Assembly (NCBI GenBank): GCA_016706565.1
Contig: JADJJI010000008.1
Location: 84,767 to 148,766 of the forward strand
Origin: Piscinibacter sp.
GTDB lineage: Bacteria; Pseudomonadota; Gammaproteobacteria; Burkholderiales; Burkholderiaceae_C
Reading direction: 5' to 3'
DNA: 64,000 bases
Numbering within the stretch: position 1 is the stretch's first letter; every line of letters starts with the position of its first letter. Both the position numbers and the translations under genes were made by a program. Of this stretch, positions 18,917 to 26,783 are shown piece after piece. The notes under the pieces were generated by a model. That model was not told where the DNA came from, searched no databases, and saw only the letters and a list, made by a program, of their open reading frames with translations.

Positions 18917-19357
18917 TCACATGACGTTCTTCACGCCAGCCTTCATGTCGATCGCGGGCGCATAGCCGCCCAGTTGCTTCGACAGAGTGACCGTGTCGCT
19001 GTAGAACATGGTCCGGCTGAGTCTGCCGCCTCGAACTTCGCAGAACATCCCCTCGAAGACGTCGCACTTGAAGCCCGTGATGTCACGGCCAGCCCACACG
19101 CCGATGCCGACCCCCGTGGTGCGCAAGGCGGCGAAGACCTTGTCTCCCTCCGCGATCACCCCCGTGATCTCGAAGTGAATGTCGATCGATGCGAAGATCA
19201 TCTCGAACAGCTTGCGGACGTCCTGCTTGCTGTTCAACGGAATCGGCGCCGCGACGTCGATCATCACGCTGTCTTCCGTCAGTAGGTCCATCATCCGGTC
19301 AATGTCGTGCGCGTTGTGCGCGTCGACGAAGGCTCGTACCACCTGCTTGGGATCCAT
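18917..19357 (-). CDS. SnoaL/NTF2-fold protein
   Basis: A 146-residue protein of the SnoaL-like fold. The start ATG at 19,357 has a strong AAGGAGTGGTG upstream. The pattern VVRAFVDAHNAHDIDRMMDLLTEDSVMIDVA with a later RDITGFKCDVFEGMFCEVRGGRL segment is typical of NTF2-like polyketide-cyclase-type proteins. These may isomerise, hydrate or cyclise small hydrophobic molecules, or bind ligands only. In this operon it might act on the unstable product of ring hydroxylation; that is speculation. Not the beta subunit of a Rieske oxygenase by its motifs, although the fold is shared. Confidence 0.7.
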   Translation of the reverse strand: MDPKQVVRAFVDAHNAHDIDRMMDLLTEDSVMIDVAAPIPLNSKQDVRKLFEMIFASIDIHFEITGVIAEGDKVFAALRTTGVGIGVWAGRDITGFKCDVFEGMFCEVRGGRLSRTMFYSDTVTLSKQLGGYAPAIDMKAGVKNVM

Positions 19358-19479
19358 CACCACTCCTTGTTGAATAGACAAATTGACGTGAAGCCTTCGG
19401 CCAGCCCGCGGCCTGGCCGCGGGTTGAACGTCGACAATTGGCGGCCGCTAACGTGCGGCCAAACGGACTGACTGCGGAC

Positions 19480-19878
19480 TCAGCTCGCTGCCGCCTTCGG
19501 AAAAAGGCGGACCTTCGGCTTGCGTTTCCACCCCGGGGTTTCGTGCTCGGGTTTCCACATGTCCCAAGGCATGCCGTCCGGAACGGTGGGGCTCTTGTGC
19601 AGCTCGACCGACAGGGCTGCGTCGGACAGTGCCTGCATCAGGACGAACAGGTTCCGCGTCTCCAGACTTACCTGGTCGGTGGAGCCGTCCTTTGCCTCGA
19701 CAGCCTTGAAGTACTCAAGAACCGCCGGCGCATGTGGCGCCATCGCGTCGTAGAACTCTCGAATGTCTTCCATCGACAGGTTCTCTCGGTATTCAAGGCG
19801 CTTTGCCTCATTCGGCTCTGCCCAATCGATGTACTTCTCCAGAAACTGGTACGGCTGCGGCAATCGTTTGCTCTTCAT
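19480..19878 (-). CDS. Small conserved-looking protein next to Rieske oxygenase, unknown function
   Basis: A 132-residue, charged, mostly helical protein (MKSKRLPQPYQFLEKYIDWAE...), with a basic C-terminus (GWKRKPKVRLFP). The ATG at 19,878 is 17 bp after the Rieske gene. No motif I know. By position it could be an accessory subunit of the oxygenase. It does not look like a ferredoxin (one or no cysteine) or a reductase. Confidence 0.6.
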   Translation of the reverse strand: MKSKRLPQPYQFLEKYIDWAEPNEAKRLEYRENLSMEDIREFYDAMAPHAPAVLEYFKAVEAKDGSTDQVSLETRNLFVLMQALSDAALSVELHKSPTVPDGMPWDMWKPEHETPGWKRKPKVRLFPKAAAS

Positions 19879-19895
19879 GGCTGCGCTCTCGCTGA

Positions 19896-21146
19896 CTAGG
19901 AGTTGACGGCGTCGTTCAGGATCTTCTCCGCATGGCGGATCATGATTTCTTGGTCCTGGAGGTACATCTTCTTGAACACGCCGGAGTCGATTGCCTTCTG
20001 CGCGCCGAGTGTTGTGTTGCCGTCCTCTCGCCACAGATCGCGTAGGCTGACCTTCATGAACTCGGCGGCCCACTTTGAAGCCAGGTCAGAACTGGCCACG
20101 GGCGGCCCGAAGTAGCGGGCGTTCCAGGTCGAAGTGTTGTATGTCTTACCGGGCATCATCTTGTGGATGATGTAGGCGTCGTATCCAAGGAAGATGAAGT
20201 GGATGTTGGGGTACACGTAGAGGATGTCGAAGAACCAGTTGTCGCTCTTCGTGGGATTCACCCCGGGGGCCCACTGTTCGAGTGGAACGCGGCTTGCGGT
20301 GTCGCTTGCGAGTGTCTGACCGACCCGGCTCGCCAGCGCCGTGATAGGCGCGGCCGACGACAAGTCGGCACCGATCCTTGCGCGATTGCCATAGAAGCTG
20401 CCGGAACTGTGCCTGCCAAGCAGCTTGAAGTCATAGGCATGTCGGCTCGGAGCGTCTTCGCTCTCCATGAAGCCGGGCGCGGAGCGCCGATGCAGGTACT
20501 TCAGGTGATAACCATCGATTTGCGAGTCACGCAGGACCGGCCAGCTGCAGGGTAGGTCGGCCTTGTAGGAAAGCTGCACCGTCGTCTGCTCGAATGGATA
20601 GCTGCCGTACAGATCCATCAGCTCGTTGCCGAGGTGCTCGCGCAGCGTCTCCTTCGGCTTGGGATCCAGGTTGTAGAAGATGAGCCCTTCCCACACATCG
20701 ACTGCAACAGGAATGAGATCGGCCTCTATATGGTCCGGATCGAAGAACATCTCCTTCTCGGTGACGAGGACGTTTTTGCCCGAAAGGCTGTAGGACCATC
20801 CGTGGTAGATGCAGGTGAACTTACCCTTCACGCTGCCGTAGCTGTCGAACACTAGCTGGGTACCACGATGCAGGCACACGTTGTGGAAGCCACGGATCAC
20901 GCCGTCCATCCCGCGAACGATGACGATCGAGGCGTTGGCGATGTCGATGTTCTCTACGAAGTAATCGCCGGGGTTCGGAATCTCGTCGATACGCTTTGAC
21001 GAGCAGAGCCACGTTTGCTTGAAGACCTTCTCGCGCATTCGGTCGAAGTACTCCGGAGAGCTGTAGGAATCGATGGACACCGGTCCGGTGCCGAGTTCGG
21101 GGTGGTCGAGAGTCCACCGTGTGTTCTTCAGGTCACTCAGTTTCAT
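19896..21146 (-). CDS. Rieske non-heme iron oxygenase, large (alpha) subunit
   Basis: A 416-residue ring-hydroxylating oxygenase alpha subunit, starting at an ATG preceded by GAGGT. The Rieske 2Fe-2S ligands are C91-x-H93 and C112-x2-H115 (NVCLHRG, CIYHGWSY). The mononuclear iron site is D211-x2-H214-x4-H219 (DGYHLKYLH). No electron-transfer domain is fused, so separate ferredoxin and reductase are needed. It is the best candidate for the first attack on the heterocycle, making 2,5-dihydroxypyridine or a methylated analogue for the NicX protein encoded just upstream. The true substrate is unknown. Confidence 0.88.
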   Translation of the reverse strand: MKLSDLKNTRWTLDHPELGTGPVSIDSYSSPEYFDRMREKVFKQTWLCSSKRIDEIPNPGDYFVENIDIANASIVIVRGMDGVIRGFHNVCLHRGTQLVFDSYGSVKGKFTCIYHGWSYSLSGKNVLVTEKEMFFDPDHIEADLIPVAVDVWEGLIFYNLDPKPKETLREHLGNELMDLYGSYPFEQTTVQLSYKADLPCSWPVLRDSQIDGYHLKYLHRRSAPGFMESEDAPSRHAYDFKLLGRHSSGSFYGNRARIGADLSSAAPITALASRVGQTLASDTASRVPLEQWAPGVNPTKSDNWFFDILYVYPNIHFIFLGYDAYIIHKMMPGKTYNTSTWNARYFGPPVASSDLASKWAAEFMKVSLRDLWREDGNTTLGAQKAIDSGVFKKMYLQDQEIMIRHAEKILNDAVNS

Positions 21147-21186
21147 GGTTACCTCGGGTTCGGTTGAGCAGTTGTGTTCAGCGTTG

Positions 21187-21819
21187 CTAGCCGCGGCTCG
21201 CCTCTTGGAACCGACGGAGAAACTCATCGAAGGCGACGACATCGGCGCACTTCTGGTCCATGTCGAACAGATTTGCTTCGTGCGCAGCCAGAGAGCGGTC
21301 GCCGACGCACTCCCGGATAACGTAGGGTCGGAACCCCGCGTGCATGGCATCGAGTACGCTTGCGCGGATGCACCCACTTGTCGTGCATCCAGCTACGACA
21401 AGGCCATCGACCCGACGCCGGGTCAACCAGGACTGGAGCGGAGTCTCGTGCAGCGCAGAAGGGTATGTCTTTCGAATCACGACCTCGCCGGCACGCGGCT
21501 GCAACACCGGAACAAAGGCGCTCAGCGCGGAGTTCTCGGTCAATTGCAGAAGCGTCGGAACCTTGGTCGTGAACACATTGCCGTCGCTGCCGTCTTCTGC
21601 ATAGACCGTCCTGACATGCGCGATCGGCCAGCCCATACGCCGCGCCTCGGCCAGCACCGGCACTGTTTGCGTGATCGCCTCATTGATGTTGCCCCCTCCA
21701 GCGAATGCCGGATCCGAGAAGCCGTTCATGAAGTCCACAATCACGAGAGCCGGAGCATCCGGTACTCCGAGCGATTGTCCGAAGCCTTGGCGGCGATACG
21801 TCTGAATGTCCTGGTGCAT
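21187..21819 (-). CDS. nicF: Maleamate amidohydrolase (isochorismatase-like cysteine hydrolase)
   Basis: A 210-residue cysteine hydrolase close to NicF: ALVIVDFMNGFSDPAF (catalytic Asp), GEVVIRKTYPSAL (Lys), VVAGCTTSGCIRASVLDAM (cis-peptide and nucleophile Cys) and VRECVGDR...HEANLFDMD. It hydrolyses maleamate to maleate and ammonia, releasing the ring nitrogen. The gene is 9 bp downstream of nicX and 40 bp upstream of the Rieske gene. Its ATG (21,819) is well supported by the conserved N-terminal spacing. Confidence 0.9.
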   Translation of the reverse strand: MHQDIQTYRRQGFGQSLGVPDAPALVIVDFMNGFSDPAFAGGGNINEAITQTVPVLAEARRMGWPIAHVRTVYAEDGSDGNVFTTKVPTLLQLTENSALSAFVPVLQPRAGEVVIRKTYPSALHETPLQSWLTRRRVDGLVVAGCTTSGCIRASVLDAMHAGFRPYVIRECVGDRSLAAHEANLFDMDQKCADVVAFDEFLRRFQEASRG

Positions 21820-21828
21820 ATCGAGGCT

Positions 21829-22863
21829 CTACCGATCCACGAGATTGCCGGCCTTGACGACCTCGACACCGTCCAGTGCCACAGTGCACTTGCGCATCGG
21901 AATGTCGATGTGGCAGTGGCTGTTGTTGCGTCCCCCGACCTCGTTGTTCGGCCCGAGCGAGAATAGGAAGTTGCCCGCGAACGATCGAGCATCCATGCCC
22001 ATCGTCGACTGCCGGTTGTACATTGCTAGCGCCGTCCACTGGGCACGCTTCTGGAGGCCCCAGCCGACATGAGAGATCGCGTACGCGTCCGGATCGCTGA
22101 ACGTCGCGATGTACTCGCGCAGTAGCTCCGCGTCGAGCCCGCCGTCGATCCTGGTCACGTAGCCATCCTTCACCGTAAGCTCGATAGGCGAACTGACGAA
22201 GTCCAGGCGCGGCGTCCAGATGTCGCCGCGATCGAGGACGATCCTGCCCTGCGACTTGTCATCCTTTGGCCAAGTGGCCACGAATCCGCTGGGCCAGTGA
22301 TCCCATCGGCCGGGTTCGTCGACGAAGCCGTACTCCTGCAGGATCGGGTAGTCTCCGAGCGGGAGTTCAATATCGGTTCCGGCTCCGGACGTGACTCGCA
22401 TCGTCTTGGCGCGCTCGAGCAGCCTCGCTGCAGCAACGACGGCCTCCCGATCCGCGACCGTCGGCAGCATGCGCAGCAACACTTCGGGTGGCTCGACTGC
22501 GAGCAGTATCTTCGCGCCTTCCTTCAGGATCTCGCCCTGCTCCGGCGAGAACAGAAGGAGCATCAGATCCAAGACGATATCGCTGGACTTCAGTGCTGCG
22601 AGTGCCGCCTTGTTGCCCGTCAAAGCAGTTTCGCCGACGAATGCGGTCTTGTCTGGGCTGAGAGACACTGCCCCGTTGTGCGGCGGGAGATCGATGCGCG
22701 TCACGCTGGCGCCAAGCGATTGAGCGGCGATGATCGCTGTCTTCAACGTCTGAAGGTTCGTGTCTGGATCCGTCAGGATGCTGAGGGCTTGGCCCGGCTG
22801 AAGTTTGGACAGCTGGAGCACTTGCTTCCAAGCGTCGATCATTTCCAGGTCAGTCACGGCCAT
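21829..22863 (-). CDS. nicX: 2,5-dihydroxypyridine 5,6-dioxygenase
   Basis: A 344-residue Fe(II) extradiol-type dioxygenase of the NicX family (M29-aminopeptidase-like fold). Diagnostic stretches are LLAVEPPEVLLRMLPT, DEPGRWDHWPSGFVATWP, ISHVGWGLQKRAQWTA and GPNNEVGG. The iron ligands known from P. putida NicX correspond to His in ISHVGWG and to His and Asp in CHIDIP. It opens 2,5-dihydroxypyridine to N-formylmaleamate. The start has GAGGAG seven bases upstream and overlaps the CoA-transferase stop by 14 bp. This is the marker gene that identifies the pathway. Confidence 0.93.
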   Translation of the reverse strand: MAVTDLEMIDAWKQVLQLSKLQPGQALSILTDPDTNLQTLKTAIIAAQSLGASVTRIDLPPHNGAVSLSPDKTAFVGETALTGNKAALAALKSSDIVLDLMLLLFSPEQGEILKEGAKILLAVEPPEVLLRMLPTVADREAVVAAARLLERAKTMRVTSGAGTDIELPLGDYPILQEYGFVDEPGRWDHWPSGFVATWPKDDKSQGRIVLDRGDIWTPRLDFVSSPIELTVKDGYVTRIDGGLDAELLREYIATFSDPDAYAISHVGWGLQKRAQWTALAMYNRQSTMGMDARSFAGNFLFSLGPNNEVGGRNNSHCHIDIPMRKCTVALDGVEVVKAGNLVDR

Positions 22864-24184
22864 TTGTAGTCTCCTCATCCTCGGAATTTGACTGTTGCAG
22901 TTCATCCCCCAGCGAAGCGATGACGCGCTTCGCTCGCATGGACTCGATCTGCTCGCAACTGAAGCCGAGTTCTCTAAGCACCTCCGCTGTGTGCTCGCCG
23001 AGCCTGGGTGCGTTGCGCCATATCCCTCCAGGTGTCGCCGACAGTTTCGGAACGATCCCTGGGACGGCCAAGGTATGACCATCGTCCAGATTGATCGTCT
23101 TGAGCATGTCGCGCGCCGCGTACTGAGGGTCGGCGACGATGTCTCTGATCGTGTAGATTCGCCCGGCGGGTACGGAGTTGCGATCGAGCTGGTTGAGCGC
23201 ATCTTCGACAGTTCGTTGGCGCGTCCAGTCGGCGATGGCCTGATCGAGCCGCTCTACGTGAGCAACGCGCCCTTCATTGGTCGCCAATGCCGAATCGTGT
23301 CGGAGATCTTCGCGACCGATGCAGGCCATCAGTCTCCGGAAGACTCCATCTCCATTGCCAGCAATCAGGACGCTGCCATCCTTGCAGGCGTAGGCGTTGC
23401 TCGGCGCAATGCCAGGCAGCGCACTGCCCGCAGGCTCGCGAATCACATTGAATGCGCTGTATTCCGGAAGCAGGCTCTCGGTAACGTTGAATACAGCTTC
23501 GTAGAGGGCTACGTCGATGACTTGCCCGCTGCCACGCGGTTTCGTGGGCGACCGGGTCGCATTTCGATGATGCAGCGCGATCAGCACCCCAATCACACCA
23601 TGGAGTGCGGCCAAGGTATCGCCGATGCTCAGACCCGTCCGAACGGGCAGTCTCCCTGGCTCCCCTGTGAGATAGCGGAGTCCACCCATGGCTTCGCCGA
23701 TCGCACCGTAGCCCGGCCGCCCACTGTATGGACCGGTCTGCCCATAGCCGCTCACACGCAGTACGACCAGTCCCGGGTTCAGCTCCAACAGGAGTTGCGG
23801 TGACAGACCCCACTGCTCCAGCACCCCAGGGCGAAAGTTTTCGACCAGAACATCGACTTCTGCAGCAAGGCGGCGCGCAACTTCTTGCCCCTCGGGCATC
23901 GCTAGATCGACAGCGATGGAGCGCTTGTTGCGCGACTGAACCTGCCACCACACCGACGTGCCATCCTTGAGTAGTCGCCACATCCGCAGCGGGTCGCCAC
24001 CTTGGCGCCCCTCACGCGCAGGCGGCTCAATCTTCACGACATCGGCCCCGAACTCCGCCAAGGTCTTGCCCACGAAAGGCCCCGCGATCAGCTGCCCCAT
24101 CTCCAGCACTCTCAAGCCGGTCAGCGGCCCTTGAGGCTTCGCTTGCGTGGCCCTGTTGCTCTCGTTCTGGCAGGTGGAGTTCAT
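22850..24184 (-). CDS. Class III CoA-transferase (CaiB/BaiF family)
   Basis: About 444 residues from ATG 24,184 (earlier in-frame ATGs exist, none with a good ribosome-binding site). Opening LTGLRVLEMGQLIAGPFVGKTLAEFGADVVKIE is typical, and the Asp that forms the acyl anhydride lies in LSIGDTLAALHG. These enzymes move CoA from succinyl-CoA or another donor to a carboxylate. In combination with the LeuCD-like and HMG-CoA-lyase-like enzymes it could activate citramalate or malate for cleavage. It overlaps nicX, so it is in the same operon. The acceptor acid is not determinable here. Confidence 0.85.
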   Translation of the reverse strand: MNSTCQNESNRATQAKPQGPLTGLRVLEMGQLIAGPFVGKTLAEFGADVVKIEPPAREGRQGGDPLRMWRLLKDGTSVWWQVQSRNKRSIAVDLAMPEGQEVARRLAAEVDVLVENFRPGVLEQWGLSPQLLLELNPGLVVLRVSGYGQTGPYSGRPGYGAIGEAMGGLRYLTGEPGRLPVRTGLSIGDTLAALHGVIGVLIALHHRNATRSPTKPRGSGQVIDVALYEAVFNVTESLLPEYSAFNVIREPAGSALPGIAPSNAYACKDGSVLIAGNGDGVFRRLMACIGREDLRHDSALATNEGRVAHVERLDQAIADWTRQRTVEDALNQLDRNSVPAGRIYTIRDIVADPQYAARDMLKTINLDDGHTLAVPGIVPKLSATPGGIWRNAPRLGEHTAEVLRELGFSCEQIESMRAKRVIASLGDELQQSNSEDEETTNGRD

Positions 24185-24224
24185 GGCAACTATGGTCGGC
24201 GCACACATGCATTGCCGTCCATCG

Positions 24225-25163
24225 CTATTTCTGTCTTGCGCCATTCGCAGTTTGCGAACGGTCTGCCGTGGCAAGGAACTGAGCAAACGCGACGAGCTCC
24301 GGATCGACACTGTCTTCCCGGATCCCGATTACTAGGGTTCGCTTGGACCAAGAGTCCTCGATCGGCCGCCATGCCAACTGCAGCGATCGCTGGATCGGCA
24401 CGATCACGCCCTTCGGCACCAAGGCCAGGCCGAGCCCTGCACTGACAAGATTGCAAACGACATCCAGGCTGCGAACCTGCATGCGAATGTTGAAGGACTT
24501 GTTCACCGAGAGCGCCGCCTGCTGCTGCAGGCCCAGCATCGAAGCACCTTCTGTCAGACTGATCCAGTCTTCGTCCAGCAACTCGGTGAAGCCAACGGCG
24601 TCCCGTGAGCCGGCCATCGGATGCGACCGCGGCAATGCCAGGACCAGCTCGTCACTACACAGGCGAGTCGTCGAAAGACCTGCAACACCACCAGCGTAGA
24701 CGAAGACGCCCAGGTCAGCTCTGCCGTCAACCACCGCTTTGCTGACCGCAGAGGAAACCTGCTCATCCAGTTCGATGCGGATCTCGGGTCGCATCAACCT
24801 GTACTTGCTCAGCAGTTGCGGCAGGAACTGGTCAATGGCTGCCGAGCTAGCGCAAAGACGGATGTGTCTGCGCGTCCCCGTCGTCAGGTCGCGCAGTTCT
24901 ATGGCAGCGCTATCAACCGAACGCAGTAGGTCGATGGCGTGTTTGAAGAAGACCTTGCCGCTCAGTGTCGGTGTCAGTCCCTTCGTGCCACGCTCAAAGA
25001 GCTTACTGCCGACGGCAGCCTCCAGCGTCTGAAGCCGTCGACTGGCAGCACCTACAGCAATGTGCTCCTCCGCGGCAGCCTGAGTCAGGCTCGTCGACTG
25101 GAGGCAGCGAACTGCCAGTCGGATGCTGAGGATGTCGATCCGGTTGAGCTTGCCCGTGTTCAT
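24225..25163 (-). CDS. LysR-family transcriptional regulator
   Basis: A 312-residue LysR regulator starting at MNTGKLNRID. Residues ~8-65 form the winged HTH (CLQSTSLTQAAAEEHIAVGAASRRLQTLEA), followed by the linker helix and a substrate-binding-like effector domain (IRLCASSAAIDQFLPQLL...). It lies inside the cluster on the same strand, with 40 bp to the CoA-transferase gene, so it is probably co-transcribed rather than divergent. It likely responds to a pathway intermediate. Confidence 0.88.
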   Translation of the reverse strand: MNTGKLNRIDILSIRLAVRCLQSTSLTQAAAEEHIAVGAASRRLQTLEAAVGSKLFERGTKGLTPTLSGKVFFKHAIDLLRSVDSAAIELRDLTTGTRRHIRLCASSAAIDQFLPQLLSKYRLMRPEIRIELDEQVSSAVSKAVVDGRADLGVFVYAGGVAGLSTTRLCSDELVLALPRSHPMAGSRDAVGFTELLDEDWISLTEGASMLGLQQQAALSVNKSFNIRMQVRSLDVVCNLVSAGLGLALVPKGVIVPIQRSLQLAWRPIEDSWSKRTLVIGIREDSVDPELVAFAQFLATADRSQTANGARQK

Positions 25164-25262
25164 GGTGCGAAGTCGATGTGACAGCAAAGAGATGTCTGCT
25201 GTTCTTCGCATTGCGGCGCAGGATGCAGTCGTGCCAGTCGCGGGACGTTCGGCTGCTGGAGT

Positions 25263-25616
25263 TCAGCCTTCCTCTGGAGCGAGCAGACCAGCATCGATGA
25301 TCCCGAGGATGAGTTCCTCAAGTGCGGGGTCATTCTTCTCACGAAGGCGCCCGGGCGGTTCATTGCCATCGACGACTTGTCGAATAGTGCTGGCATCAGC
25401 TGGCGTAACCGAGGACAGCCAGCAGCGACGCTCCGGGATCACTACATTCGGGCCGCTGTTGCAGGCCGAGAAGCACATGTACGCATGCACCTTCACCAGC
25501 TCTGGGACGTCTGTGTTGAATTCCGATCGCAGCGCAGCGAGAACGGAGTCCGCGCCGCGGTTTCTGCAATCGGTGTTATTGCAGACATAGATTTCGAGAG
25601 CTGATTTGTCGGACAT
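25263..25616 (-). CDS. Thioredoxin-like [2Fe-2S] ferredoxin (NuoE-like)
   Basis: A 117-residue protein with the four ligands of a thioredoxin-fold 2Fe-2S ferredoxin: C12-x4-C17 (VCNNTDCRNRG) and C48-x3-C52 (MCFSACNSGPNVVI). This is the NuoE/HymA-type cluster, not a plant-type or Rieske ferredoxin. It is the first gene of the minus-strand cluster. With the NuoF-like flavoprotein at 16.6 kb it makes a minimal NADH-oxidising pair that could feed the Rieske oxygenase. Start ATG 25,616 has only a weak Shine-Dalgarno. Confidence 0.82.
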   Translation of the reverse strand: MSDKSALEIYVCNNTDCRNRGADSVLAALRSEFNTDVPELVKVHAYMCFSACNSGPNVVIPERRCWLSSVTPADASTIRQVVDGNEPPGRLREKNDPALEELILGIIDAGLLAPEEG

Positions 25617-26027
25617 GGACTAGTCGCAATGGCCTGTTGAAACGTGTTGAGATTGATGGCTGCTGATTGGCACAGCCACCGACCTCAGGTTGGCGAACTT
25701 GGGGGCGGCCCCGCGTCGCGATGGCTTGGGTGCCTACCACCGATTTCGGACCCCCACCAGAAGTTCAGAGAAGCTCCCGATTTCAGAGGACGTGCGCTGC
25801 GCGACACAGCGAGTGGCAAAGCTGACACAAGCAATCTACAGAGTTGCTCGTTGTCGCGCTTGCTCCTCAGTGCAGCAACGTTTGCTGAGCAGCGAATACG
25901 CGGACTCCCCCTCCCGGGGACTACCTTGGTGAGAAGCGACGACCCCAGCCAGCGCGGACGCGTACAACGGCGGATTCAGCGGTGAGTAGAACTGCTCGCC
26001 ACTGGGGGCGACGTCACTCAGCCACCG
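25617..26027. promoter_or_regulatory. Presumed promoter region of the catabolic cluster
   Basis: About 410 bp without a credible gene, between the first gene of the minus-strand cluster and the AraC-type regulator gene. The open frames here have unlikely composition and no ribosome-binding site. The operon promoter and regulator sites should lie here, but I cannot point to convincing -35/-10 boxes. Confidence 0.4.
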
Positions 26028-26480
26028 TCAACTTTCCTCGACCGTCTTGACTCTGGGGCCAGGCGCCACCACTGGGTACTCGCCCGCTGTTCTCGCGGTA
26101 CGCAGCAGATCGCTGGGCACCTGACCAAACTTTCTTCTGAAGGCATGGGTCAGCTTGGACTGATCGCTAAAGCCGGTCGCGTATGCGACCTGCGCGACCG
26201 TTGTCGACTTGTCCCCTCGAGCCAGCGCTTCGTACGCCCGTTGCAGCCGCAGATCGCGAATCCAATGCGAGAGCGATACATTTCTCTCTTTGAAGAGCAG
26301 ATGCAGGTAGCGTGTCGAGATACCACAAGCCTGCGCAATTCGTCGCGGCGACAGCTCGGGATCCGCCAAGCTCTGCTGGACATACGCCTCGATTCGCAGG
26401 ACATGCGCACAGCGTACTGATCTTGCCCCCGGAAACCGTCTCCCATGCTGAGTGATGCAATGTCAGCAAGGAGAACGGAA

Positions 26481-26783
26481 ATGACGAAGCCGAAGGCGGC
26501 GCCGAGGGCGCGCTACACGATGGAGTTCAAGCAGGAGGCGGTGCGCCTGGTCGAAGGAGGCCAGAGCATTGCGGCGGTGGGCAGGACGCTGGGCGTGGTC
26601 GATCAGACCTTGTTCAACTGGGTCAAGGCGAAGCGCGAGGGCAAGCTCAGCGGCGCGGACAGCAAGCCTGTGAGTGCCGAGCAAATGGAGATCACCCGGC
26701 TGCGTGCGGAGCTGGCCCGAGTGACGATGGAGCGCGACATCCTGGGAAAAGCGACGGCGTACTTCGCAAAGGCAGCGAAGTGA
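26481..26783 (+). CDS. IS3-family transposase OrfA (copy 1)
   Basis: A 100-residue DNA-binding protein with an HTH_Tnp region (YTMEFKQEAVRLVEGGQSIAAVGRTLGVVDQTLFNWVKA) and a C-terminal leucine-zipper-like helix (ITRLRAELARVTMERDIL). ATG 26,481 is preceded by AAGGAGAACGGA. Its TGA overlaps the GTG of orfB, so orfB may be made by coupling or frameshifting. Confidence 0.9.
   Translation: MTKPKAAPRARYTMEFKQEAVRLVEGGQSIAAVGRTLGVVDQTLFNWVKAKREGKLSGADSKPVSAEQMEITRLRAELARVTMERDILGKATAYFAKAAK

Noticed and set aside
18917-19357. SnoaL-like protein as beta subunit of the Rieske oxygenase
   Set aside because: The fold is shared, but the sequence pattern and length fit SnoaL/NTF2 proteins, and it is separated from the oxygenase by another gene.
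9686-25616. A complete nicotinate degradation cluster
   Set aside because: No nicAB (nicotinate hydroxylase) and no nicC (6-hydroxynicotinate monooxygenase) were found; only the lower part from 2,5-dihydroxypyridine is present.
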